In this document: one piece after another, positions 1-7,256 of the stretch
Position numbering within the stretch: position 1 is the first letter of the stretch
How the letters are laid out: each line of letters opens with the position of its first letter
From: Candidatus Kerfeldbacteria bacterium
Lineage (GTDB): Bacteria > Patescibacteriota > Patescibacteriia > Veblenbacterales > UBA10138
Direction of reading: 5' to 3'
Length of the DNA: 17,897 bases
Assembly (NCBI GenBank): GCA_016217875.1
Contig: JACRFN010000121.1
Span: 1-17,897, forward strand
Program-made: the position numbers and the translations under genes
Notes under the pieces: generated by a model
What the model saw: only the letters and a program-made list of their open reading frames with translations
What the model was told of the DNA's origin: nothing
Databases searched by the model: none

Positions 1-171
1 ACCACTCGGCCTTTAGTGTCGTCTGATTTTATTGGCAATTCTGCCTCGGCCATTGTGGATTTGTCGTTGACCCAGGTGGTCGGCGGTAATTTGGTTAAAG
101 TGATTGGTTGGTATGACAACGAGTGGGGCTATGCTAACCGATTGGTGGAGTTGGTGGGACGATTGTCATAG
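1..171 (+). CDS. gap: Glyceraldehyde-3-phosphate dehydrogenase, C-terminal fragment
   Basis: This is the last 56 codons of a type I GAPDH; the start lies outside the window. The fragment carries the family's C-terminal signature: a DFIGNSASAIVD block (matching the usual DFxxxxxSSIxD), then GNLVKVIGWYDNEWGYANR, which is almost invariant and includes the residues of the last catalytic-domain strand and helix. GAPDH converts glyceraldehyde-3-phosphate, NAD(P)+ and phosphate to 1,3-bisphosphoglycerate in the cytosol, which the downstream Pgk uses. It ends 12 nt before the next gene, so it probably shares a transcript with the P-loop gene. The catalytic Cys and cofactor domain cannot be seen, so NAD or NADP preference is unknown. 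Confidence 0.95.
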   Translation, partial: TTRPLVSSDFIGNSASAIVDLSLTQVVGGNLVKVIGWYDNEWGYANRLVELVGRLS

Positions 172-183
172 AGAATATAGAGA

Positions 184-729
184 ATGAAACTGATATTCAT
201 TTATGGGCCGCCGGCGGTAGGTAAGTTGACGGTGGCTAAAGAGCTCACTAAGCTCATTGGGTACCGCAATTTACACAATCAACTGACAGTTGATCTGGTT
301 CTCACGTTATTTGATTGGGGCACGCCGCAGTACCGACGTTACGTGGAAAAGTATCGCGGTGAATTTTTACGGCTGGCTATCAAACATCGTGTTCACGGTT
401 TGATAATGACCATAGCATACTGCGACAAGCATGATCGTGCACGTGTACGTGCATATTTAAGAACAGTTCAGCGTGCTGGCGGGAAGATATTTTTAGTTAG
501 GCTTAAATGTAGTCGGGTTGAACTGATGCGACGAGTGACTGACGTCTTCAGACGGCGGCACGATAAGATAACGTCCCGTAAATTTTTGGCTAGCGTATTG
601 CGTGAACACGACTTTAAAACGCCAGTACCATTTGCTGAGAGTTTGACTATTGATACGACACGCACCTCACCAGCGGAGGCAGCACGTTTGATTGTGAACC
701 ATTATGGTCTTACAGCAAAGAAAAGTTAA
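184..729 (+). CDS. P-loop NTPase, small kinase-like protein
   Basis: A 181-residue protein that begins with a beta strand and a Walker A loop, GPPAVGKLT at residues 8-16, as in shikimate or adenylate kinase-like and AAA-type small ATP-binding proteins. Further on, basic segments such as RRVTDVFRRRHDK (about 116-128) could be the Arg-rich lid of a P-loop kinase. No substrate-binding motif identifies a specific kinase, so the substrate is unknown. It begins 12 nt after gap and its last 26 nt overlap the next gene in another frame, pointing to coupled expression. No canonical Shine-Dalgarno precedes the ATG; the upstream bases are a purine-rich AT stretch. The placement between gap and pgk is unusual, and a link to glycolysis is only positional. 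Confidence 0.75.
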   Translation: MKLIFIYGPPAVGKLTVAKELTKLIGYRNLHNQLTVDLVLTLFDWGTPQYRRYVEKYRGEFLRLAIKHRVHGLIMTIAYCDKHDRARVRAYLRTVQRAGGKIFLVRLKCSRVELMRRVTDVFRRRHDKITSRKFLASVLREHDFKTPVPFAESLTIDTTRTSPAEAARLIVNHYGLTAKKS

Positions 730-1390
730 TCGTTATCTCCACCTGCCGTTTCGGGGGAGCCGTTTTTTTGTGGAAGAGGGCTGGTATTATTCTGCCGAGG
801 AGCACGGCATTCACCATTATAAAAAACATGGGGGCATTGATTTTCGCTTACGCCGTGGTACATCCATACTGGCGGCTCACTCGGGTTACGCGCTGGCAAG
901 CTACCAGCACAATATCCGCCGCTACCGCGGGCGCGACCTGATGTATCAAGGTAAACCGGTAGGTTTCGGTTTGGGTTACTTGGTGGTGATATGGAATCCT
1001 GGGCTAAAACGCGGCACGCTTTATGGCCACCTGCAAAAAGCCTCACCAGCCTTGCCTCATGTTAGGCCAACCGGTAAATTTCCCAATCTGAAGAGCAGGC
1101 TTTTTAGTTTACGCCCTAGCGAATTTGTACGGCGAGGCAAACGGGTACGGGCCGGGCAGGTGATTGGCTGGTGCGGGGATCAGGGTTGCACCTGGGGTTA
1201 CAGTGATTATCCGCGCCGACCTGACCCGCGCTATTTTCCGTCTTGGGACGGCGCGCATTTGCATTTTGAGGAGTTTGGCAAGCCAGCCGCCGGCAGGCGG
1301 GTGGACTGGCGTGATCCTTTTGGCGTTTATGGATTTTTTAAACAATACCCCCGTAGAGTTCGCCGGGCTAAGCTTTCTCTTTGGATTTAG
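704..1390 (+). CDS. M23-family (LytM-like) peptidase-domain protein without signal peptide
   Basis: A 228-residue protein with the zinc-site pattern of M23/lysostaphin-type peptidases: HGGIDF (H42, D46, the HxxxD ligand pair), YGHL (H109) and HLHFE (H185, H187). The core surrounds these with the usual glycine-rich strands, for example GTSILAAHSGYA and GQVIGW. M23 enzymes cut glycine-containing or peptide cross-links in peptidoglycan. However, the N-terminus (MVLQQRKVNRYLHLPF) has no signal peptide or membrane segment, so export would need another route or the protein acts inside the cell. It overlaps the P-loop gene by 26 nt, and 76 nt separate it from pgk. The start chosen is the first in-frame ATG; no Shine-Dalgarno supports it, so a slightly later start is possible. 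Confidence 0.75.
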   Translation: MVLQQRKVNRYLHLPFRGSRFFVEEGWYYSAEEHGIHHYKKHGGIDFRLRRGTSILAAHSGYALASYQHNIRRYRGRDLMYQGKPVGFGLGYLVVIWNPGLKRGTLYGHLQKASPALPHVRPTGKFPNLKSRLFSLRPSEFVRRGKRVRAGQVIGWCGDQGCTWGYSDYPRRPDPRYFPSWDGAHLHFEEFGKPAAGRRVDWRDPFGVYGFFKQYPRRVRRAKLSLWI

Positions 1391-1447
1391 TTCTAATTTA
1401 GTGAACCCCAGACCAGCTGAGGCCTCGTTTTTTATTAGATTTTAGCC

Positions 1448-1466
1448 TATACTGTAGATTAGATAT
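1448..1466 (+). promoter_or_regulatory. Possible -10 box upstream of pgk
   Basis: TATACT at 1448-1453 lies 13 nt before the pgk ATG, and a weaker TAGATT at 1455-1460 lies 6 nt before it. No good -35 box is seen at the right distance (TCGTTT at 1425-1430 with a 17-nt spacer is poor). If used, either would give a very short leader or a leaderless pgk transcript. Confidence 0.35.
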
Positions 1467-2657
1467 ATGCCTTACCGTCTAATTTCTGAAATTAGCAAGC
1501 CCAGTGGTAAAACAGCCTTGGTACGGCTAGATACCAACGTGCCGATGGCCGGCAAGAAAGTAGTTGATGATAGCCGTTTGCAAGCCGCTTTGCCCACGCT
1601 GCGTTGGTTGGAAAGACGTGGCGCCAAGATAGTGATAGTTGGCCATTTGGGCCGGCCCGCAGGCAAAACAGTAGCCAGCTTGTCGCTTAAGCCCATTGGT
1701 TACCTACTTGGTAAGTTGTTGCGCCAACCGGTAAAGGTGTTGTCGCTTAAGGTTGGCGCTCAGGCCATCCGACGGGCCGCAGCGCAAGCCCCAGTATTGT
1801 TGGAAAATATTCGTTTTGAGGCGGGTGAAGAGAGTAATAATACAGCCCTAGCAAACCAACTAGCTCAGATGGCTGATTTATATGTTAATGAAGCATTTTC
1901 TGTGTCGCATCGCCGAGCCGCTTCTTTGGTCGGTATCACCAGTAAGCTTCCCTCATATGCCGGGTTCCACCTGGCGGCCGAAGTCGAGGCTTTGGATAAA
2001 GTGCGTCGTCACGGTAAAAAATCGGTAGTGGTCATTGTCGGCGGCGCTAAGGTAGCGGATAAACTGCCGGTAATTGCCAAACTGCTTCCCCGCGCGTCCG
2101 CCGTGCTTACCGGCGGCGCGGTAGCCAATACTTTTTTAGCAGCCAAAGGTTATAAAGTAGGTCAGTCTTTGCTTGATAAAAAAGTAGTGAGCACGGCTCG
2201 CGCGTTATTGCGCCAAGCCGGCAAGAAAATTATTTTGCCGGTTGATGTGATTGTTGACAATACTTCAACCAAGCCAAAAGAAGCCAGGTGGCGCAAGGTA
2301 AGTGAGATTAAGGCCAACGAAAGCATTTTTGACATAGGCACAAAAACCACCCAACTTTATGCGCCTTATGTTAAGTCGGCGCAAACGATTTTTTGGAGCG
2401 GCACGCTGGGTCGGGCGGAGCAGCCTCAATGGCGGCACGCTACTGAGGCTCTAGCTAGCGTGGCGGCGGCTCATGCCCGGGGGCCGGCTTTTGTGGTGGT
2501 TGGCGGCGGTGACACAGTTGCTTTTTTCCATCAAAAAAAAATGTGGGTAGATCATGTATCTTTAGCGGGGGGCGCCATGTTGGCCTTTTTAGCCGGCGCC
2601 AAATTGCCCGGCTTGGCGGCGCTTGGTTATTACGCCCGCCGCCGCAAGTCAAAATAA
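1467..2657 (+). CDS. pgk: Phosphoglycerate kinase
   Basis: A 396-residue protein of normal length for bacterial Pgk, which transfers phosphate from 1,3-bisphosphoglycerate to ADP to make ATP. The N-terminal substrate domain shows VRLDTNVPM, DDSRLQAALPTL, GHLGRPAGK and the RF-EEE-type block RFEAGEESNN; the C-terminal nucleotide domain shows GGAKVADKLPVI, GGAVANTFLAAKGY, VVVGGGDTVAFF and AGGAMLAFLAGAKLPG. Several invariant-type blocks are altered: the usual NDAFGTAHR reads NEAFSVSHR, and the usual WNGPMG reads WSGTLG. The overall set of motifs is complete, so I expect an active but divergent enzyme, as is common in CPR bacteria. Eno follows after 43 nt. There is no Shine-Dalgarno before the ATG. 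Confidence 0.96.
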   Translation: MPYRLISEISKPSGKTALVRLDTNVPMAGKKVVDDSRLQAALPTLRWLERRGAKIVIVGHLGRPAGKTVASLSLKPIGYLLGKLLRQPVKVLSLKVGAQAIRRAAAQAPVLLENIRFEAGEESNNTALANQLAQMADLYVNEAFSVSHRRAASLVGITSKLPSYAGFHLAAEVEALDKVRRHGKKSVVVIVGGAKVADKLPVIAKLLPRASAVLTGGAVANTFLAAKGYKVGQSLLDKKVVSTARALLRQAGKKIILPVDVIVDNTSTKPKEARWRKVSEIKANESIFDIGTKTTQLYAPYVKSAQTIFWSGTLGRAEQPQWRHATEALASVAAAHARGPAFVVVGGGDTVAFFHQKKMWVDHVSLAGGAMLAFLAGAKLPGLAALGYYARRRKSK

Positions 2658-2700
2658 TAAATTTTAGACCGGTTGATTTTTCTTTTTTTGATCATAGCTT

Positions 2701-3972
2701 ATGCCTAAAAATACAATTAAGGACGTAGCGGCCCGCGAGATTCTTGATTCGCGGGGGGAGCCTACAGTGGAAGTAACTTTGACTACTTCTAGCGGGGTGA
2801 CGGCCACCGCTTCGGTGCCGGCTGGCGCCTCAACTGGCGTACACGAGGCGTATGAGTTGAGAGACGGCGATAAAAAGCGTTATGATGGCAAGGGTGTGCT
2901 CAAGGCCGTGGCCAATGTGATAGGCGAGATTAGGCAGGGTGTGGTCGGCAGGGACGTTGAGGATCAGCCGGGCCTAGATACGGCCCTGCGTGAGCTTGAC
3001 GGTACTTCGAATAAGCATCGTTTGGGAGCTAACGCTATTTTGGGCGTGTCGTTAGCAACAGCGCAAACGGCGGCTAAAGCCACTGGCTTGCCACTTTATC
3101 GTTATCTGCAAGAAAAATTCAACTTACCAAAAATTTCTCCTCACTTGCCCCAACCTCTGATGAATATTTTAAACGGCGGCCGACATGCTAATTCGGGATT
3201 GGATGTACAGGAATTTATGATTGTACCTCACGTGGCCACTAACAATGACGCCAGCCCGGTAGCGGCCTGGGTACGCGTTGGCTCAGAAGTATTTCATGCC
3301 TTGGGCCGAGTGTTGAAGAAAAAAAATATGGATACTGACGTGGGGAATGAAGGCGGTTATGCGCCGCAACTTAAGTCTAATAGCGAGGCTTTAGATTTGT
3401 TGATAAAGGCTATTACTGAGGCTGGTTATAAACCAGGGACTGATGTATCGTTGGCGCTGGACGTGGCGGCTTCGGAGTTCTTTCGCCATGGGCATTACCA
3501 GTTTGAGGGTAAGGAATACAGTTCAGGCGACATGGTTAAGGTTTATCAGTCTTGGCTTAAAGATTATCCTTTGATTTCTATAGAGGATGGCCTGGCTCAA
3601 GATGATTGGCGCGGTTGGCAAGAATTGACTCAAAGTTTGGGGCAGAAGCTTATGTTGGTGGGCGATGATTTGTTTGTGACTAATGAGGATCGCCTTAAGC
3701 TTGGCTTTGAGTTTGGCGCCGCTAATGCGATTTTGATTAAGCCCAATCAAATAGGCACCTTGTCCGAAACCATTAGTGCGGTCAGGTTGGCGCAGTCGCA
3801 TGGCTATAAGGTGGTGGTTTCTCATCGTTCGGGCGAAACTATGGATACCACGATTGCTGACTTGGCTGTAGCCGTGGGCGCGCCATACCTTAAAGCCGGT
3901 GCGCCTTCGCGGGGTGAGCGGGTAGCTAAGTACAACAGACTGATGGATATTGCCCAAGAGTTGGCTAAGTAG
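2701..3972 (+). CDS. eno: Enolase
   Basis: A 423-residue enolase, the 2-phosphoglycerate to phosphoenolpyruvate step. The start IKDVAAREILDSRGEPTVEV is the classic N-terminus, followed by the mobile loop VPAGASTGVHEA. Metal and catalytic residues are all visible in their motifs: NGGRHA and QEFMIVP (substrate His and Glu), GNEGGYAP (general acid Glu), LALDVAASEF, SIEDGL and VGDDLFVTN (Mg ligands), LIKPNQIGT (catalytic Lys), SHRSGETMDT and KAGAPSRGER (second substrate Lys). The C-terminal GAPSRGER differs slightly from the common GSLSRSER. It lies 43 nt after pgk and 51 nt before the first gpmI, so the pathway order is pgk-eno-gpmI-gpmI. No Shine-Dalgarno precedes the ATG; a pyrimidine-rich stretch does. 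Confidence 0.97.
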   Translation: MPKNTIKDVAAREILDSRGEPTVEVTLTTSSGVTATASVPAGASTGVHEAYELRDGDKKRYDGKGVLKAVANVIGEIRQGVVGRDVEDQPGLDTALRELDGTSNKHRLGANAILGVSLATAQTAAKATGLPLYRYLQEKFNLPKISPHLPQPLMNILNGGRHANSGLDVQEFMIVPHVATNNDASPVAAWVRVGSEVFHALGRVLKKKNMDTDVGNEGGYAPQLKSNSEALDLLIKAITEAGYKPGTDVSLALDVAASEFFRHGHYQFEGKEYSSGDMVKVYQSWLKDYPLISIEDGLAQDDWRGWQELTQSLGQKLMLVGDDLFVTNEDRLKLGFEFGAANAILIKPNQIGTLSETISAVRLAQSHGYKVVVSHRSGETMDTTIADLAVAVGAPYLKAGAPSRGERVAKYNRLMDIAQELAK

Positions 3973-4023
3973 AGCCAATGAGGATTAGGAGCGATTTAAT
4001 CCGTCCTTAATTCATAACTATTT

Positions 4024-5631
4024 GTGTCATCGGTGCGACGTACTGTAGCTAACGTAAGAAAATTTTCCCAAGGACAGTCAGCCAGCCTGCCTTTTGTCTT
4101 GGCTATTTTGGACGGTTGGGGCGTAACTAAGCCGGGCCAAGTTGACGACCCAACAGCCAAGGCCCGGACCCCGTTCTTGCATGAGTTGCACCATAATTAT
4201 TCCTCAGCACTACTGGGGGCTCACGGCACATTTGTCGGCCTACCACACGAACAGGACGGTAATTCCGAAGCCGGCCACCTTAATTTAGGTGCCGGGCGGA
4301 TTGTAGAACAAGAATCGGTAGTTATTTCCCGGTCCATTAAAGATGGTACTTTTTTCAAGAATACGGCTTTACTGTCAGCGGCCGCCCACCTCAAGCGCCA
4401 TCATTCGCAGTGGCATATGATGGGGTTATTGTCTAATTATAATAGCGGGCATTCTTCGCCCGACCATTTTTTTGCCCTGTTAAAATTCGCCCAGCAGCAG
4501 AAAATTTCACAGGTGTATATTCATTTTTTTACTGATGGTCGTGATTCGCCCAAGTATGACGCCCTTAAGTTCATCACGGAGGCACGCAAGCGTTTTCGTA
4601 ATGGCGAAATTATAGCTTCAGTCACCGGTCGTTTTTATGCCATGGATCGTAAGAAAGAATGGTCGCGCACCGGGCGCACTTATGATTTATTAACCCAGGG
4701 TAAGGGTATGACTGATACCTCGCCCGAAGAGGCGGTGCGCCATGCTTACAACCGAGGCGAAAGCGACGAATTTGTCAGCCCAACCGTCATTACAGACAAA
4801 AAACATCATCCTTTGGGTATTATTCAGCCTGATGATGTGGTGGTTTATTGGAATCTGCGGTCTGATCGGGCAAGGCAGCTAGCCAAACCTTTTGCGCAGA
4901 AACGTTTTGAGGAATTAAACCCCGGAGCCTTCAAGCGTCAAAAGCTGCTTAAGGATTTATGCTTTGTGGCTTTGACTGATTTTGGTCCTGACCTTGGTTC
5001 AATTCTAACATCTTTCCCTAGTCGTGATTTGGTGGACACCTTGCCTATGGTTTTGAAGGATTTACGCCAGCTGTACGTGGCGGAAAGCGAAAAATTCGCC
5101 CATATCACGTATTTTTTTAATGGCGGCTATGATCATCCGGTAGGTGGCGAAGATAGGCTAGTAGTGCCGTCGCCCAACGTGGCTTCTTATGACCTTAGGC
5201 CGGCTATGTCGGCCTTGGCCATCACCCGGGTCGTGAACCAGGCGCTGGCTAAGCGCCGGTATGATTTCATTGGGGTCAATTTTGCCAATCCTGATATGAT
5301 CGGACATACTGGCAACCTGCGCGCCTGTATTAAAGCCATGGAAGTAGTTGACGGTTGTCTAGCCCAAATTGGCGGCCTGGTTCATAAACTTGGCGGGGCC
5401 ATGCTGGTGACGGCTGATCATGGTAATGTTGAGGAAACGCTCAATCCCGCCACGGGCGAAATCGACACTGAGCATTCCAAAAATCCTGTGCCTTGTTTGT
5501 TGTATCATCCCGCCTGGCGCGGTAAATCATTTGTCCGGCGTAGCGGCGTCTTGGGTGACGTAGCACCGACCATTTTGAGTTTGTTGGGCTTGCCCAAACC
5601 GCGCGCCATGACCAGGCAAGGTTTACTTTGA
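4024..5631 (+). CDS. gpmI: 2,3-bisphosphoglycerate-independent phosphoglycerate mutase, copy 1 (divergent)
   Basis: A 535-residue member of the alkaline-phosphatase superfamily that interconverts 3- and 2-phosphoglycerate using two metal ions. Ligand motifs are intact: ILDGWG (D30), GNSEAGHL (nucleophile S81), NPDMIGHTG, TADHGN and EHSKNP. Substrate-site motifs are also present: TDGRDSP, GRFYAMDRK, LRSDRARQ and SEKFAHITYFFNGG. Compared with copy 2, the region after DGWG (GQVDDPTAKARTP) and the Ser block (EQDGNSEAGHLNLGAGR) follow a different subtype, and there are about 12 extra N-terminal residues. The start is GTG; an in-frame stop at 4015-4017 rules out anything earlier, but a later GTG at 4033 is possible. 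Copy 2 follows after 21 nt. Confidence 0.93.
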   Translation: MSSVRRTVANVRKFSQGQSASLPFVLAILDGWGVTKPGQVDDPTAKARTPFLHELHHNYSSALLGAHGTFVGLPHEQDGNSEAGHLNLGAGRIVEQESVVISRSIKDGTFFKNTALLSAAAHLKRHHSQWHMMGLLSNYNSGHSSPDHFFALLKFAQQQKISQVYIHFFTDGRDSPKYDALKFITEARKRFRNGEIIASVTGRFYAMDRKKEWSRTGRTYDLLTQGKGMTDTSPEEAVRHAYNRGESDEFVSPTVITDKKHHPLGIIQPDDVVVYWNLRSDRARQLAKPFAQKRFEELNPGAFKRQKLLKDLCFVALTDFGPDLGSILTSFPSRDLVDTLPMVLKDLRQLYVAESEKFAHITYFFNGGYDHPVGGEDRLVVPSPNVASYDLRPAMSALAITRVVNQALAKRRYDFIGVNFANPDMIGHTGNLRACIKAMEVVDGCLAQIGGLVHKLGGAMLVTADHGNVEETLNPATGEIDTEHSKNPVPCLLYHPAWRGKSFVRRSGVLGDVAPTILSLLGLPKPRAMTRQGLL

Positions 5632-5652
5632 TTCAAGTTTAGTTAAAACATA

Positions 5653-7242
5653 ATGACAGAACAGTCAGTTGAGCGGCCGAAGCCAGTGGTGCTTGTGATT
5701 TTAGACGGTTGGGGCGTAGCTCCGCCTTCACGAGGTAATGCCATCACTTTGGCTCAGACGCCAGTCTTCCATAAATTAATCACTACCTATCCAACCTTTA
5801 CACTTCAGGCTGGCGGGGAAGCGGTGGGTTTGCCCTGGGGCGAAATTGGCAACAGCGAAGTCGGTCACCTCACCCTGGGAGCGGGCAAGATTCTTTATCA
5901 GGATTTGCCGCGTATTACCCGCGCCATTATTGACCGAACGTTTTTTTCTAATGAGGTTCTCAGGCGCGCCTGTCAGTTAGTCAAGGAGCGAGGCTCCAGC
6001 TTGCATTTAGTTGGTCTAGCCAGTTCGGGTGGCGTTCACAGTTCTATTGATCACCTTTACGCTTTGTTGGAATTGGCTAAGACCTTAGAGGTGGATCGCC
6101 TGCTGGTGCACGCTATTCTGGACGGTAGGGATACGCCCTTTAATTCGGGGCAGAGATTCTTGAGCGAACTGGAAGACAAATTACGAGCCTTGGGTTTGGG
6201 TCGGATAGCCACCCTGATGGGTAGGTTTTACGCCATGGATCGCGACAATCACTGGGATCGCATACAAGCAGCCTACGACTGTATGGTTGAAGGTAAGGGC
6301 AAGCCAGCTTCGTCGGTCTCTGAGGCGGTGACCAGTTCTTATGCCGCCAAGGTGTTTGACGAAGAGGTAGTGCCGACAGTCATAGTAGACAAGACTGGCT
6401 CACCAGTCGGGCGAGTAGCTGATGGAGACGTGGTTGTTTTTTTCAATTTTCGGTCCGATCGGGCCCGTCAGCTGACCCATTCTTTCGTTTTACCGGGGTT
6501 CAGCAAATTTACTCGACGTCAGCTGGAGCGTTTGCATTTTGTCACTATGACGGAGTATGAAAGAGAATTACCGGTGGAGGTGGCTTGGCCGCCCGAGGTT
6601 GTTAGCTATCCTTTGGCCCGCGTTTTGTCTGAGGCCGGACTAAAGCAGCTTCATTTGGCTGAGACTGAGAAATATGCCCACGTGACTTATTTTTTCAACG
6701 GTGGACGCGAACAGGCCTACGAGGGCGAAGATCATGTTTTGATACCGTCGCTGGTGGTGCCATCCTATGATCAGAAGCCGGCCATGTCTACTCGGGCTAT
6801 CACCGATCGGCTGTTGCAGGAGATACAGATTGGTAAGTATGATGTCAGTATTGTGAATTTTGCCAACGCTGATATGGTAGCGCATACTGGTAACTTACCG
6901 GCTACTATTAAGGCGGTGGAAGTAATTGATGAATGTCTGGGTGAAATAGTGGCGGCCACCCTGGAGCGCGGCGGGGTTGTGCTTATCACCGCCGATCACG
7001 GCAATGCCGAGGGCCTGATTAACCTGCAAACCGGCAGTATCGACAAGGAGCACTCTAATACGCCAGTACCTTTTATTATAGTTGGGCGGCAATTTGAGTA
7101 TAAGTCAGCCGCAGGCTCTCCGGCCACTGACGATTTATCGCAATTTACTCCAGCCGGGGTGTTGGCCGATGTGGCGCCGACTATGCTTAAAATCCTGGGC
7201 TTACCCAAGGCGGCGGAAATGACGGGCCAAAGCTTAATTTAG
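5653..7242 (+). CDS. gpmI: 2,3-bisphosphoglycerate-independent phosphoglycerate mutase, copy 2 (canonical)
   Basis: A 529-residue second GpmI directly after copy 1. It follows the common bacterial form: VILDGWGVAPPSRGNAI (D18), GEIGNSEVGHLTLGAG (S68), SSGGVHSSIDH (substrate His), LDGRDTPF, GRFYAMDRD, FRSDRARQ, TEKYAHVTYFFNGG, NADMVAHTG, TADHGNAEG and EHSNTPVPF. All metal ligands and substrate residues expected for the family are present, so both copies should be catalytically competent. The sequences are clearly different across most of their length, so this is an old duplication or separate acquisition rather than a recent tandem repeat. The gene ends 14 nt before the transporter, whose possible own -10 box lies in that gap. 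Confidence 0.96.
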   Translation: MTEQSVERPKPVVLVILDGWGVAPPSRGNAITLAQTPVFHKLITTYPTFTLQAGGEAVGLPWGEIGNSEVGHLTLGAGKILYQDLPRITRAIIDRTFFSNEVLRRACQLVKERGSSLHLVGLASSGGVHSSIDHLYALLELAKTLEVDRLLVHAILDGRDTPFNSGQRFLSELEDKLRALGLGRIATLMGRFYAMDRDNHWDRIQAAYDCMVEGKGKPASSVSEAVTSSYAAKVFDEEVVPTVIVDKTGSPVGRVADGDVVVFFNFRSDRARQLTHSFVLPGFSKFTRRQLERLHFVTMTEYERELPVEVAWPPEVVSYPLARVLSEAGLKQLHLAETEKYAHVTYFFNGGREQAYEGEDHVLIPSLVVPSYDQKPAMSTRAITDRLLQEIQIGKYDVSIVNFANADMVAHTGNLPATIKAVEVIDECLGEIVAATLERGGVVLITADHGNAEGLINLQTGSIDKEHSNTPVPFIIVGRQFEYKSAAGSPATDDLSQFTPAGVLADVAPTMLKILGLPKAAEMTGQSLI

Positions 7243-7244
7243 CC

Positions 7245-7256
7245 TATAGCCAACAG
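7245..7256 (+). promoter_or_regulatory. Possible leaderless -10 box for the transporter gene
   Basis: TATAGC at 7245-7250 is followed by exactly 6 nt and then ATG. A -10 box at this distance would put the transcription start on the A of ATG. No convincing -35 box is seen (ATGACG at 7219-7224 is 20 nt away), so the case is weaker than for the PAP2 gene. Confidence 0.4.

Noticed and set aside
3523..3978. A 151-codon open frame on the minus strand inside eno.
   Set aside because: It is fully antisense to a highly conserved gene, has no recognisable motif and no start signal; a shadow of enolase codon bias.
3982..4002. Hairpin GGATTA/TAATCC between eno and gpmI copy 1 as a terminator.
   Set aside because: The stem is only 6 bp, has a 9-nt loop and no T run, and the next gene is in the same pathway; it is probably chance.
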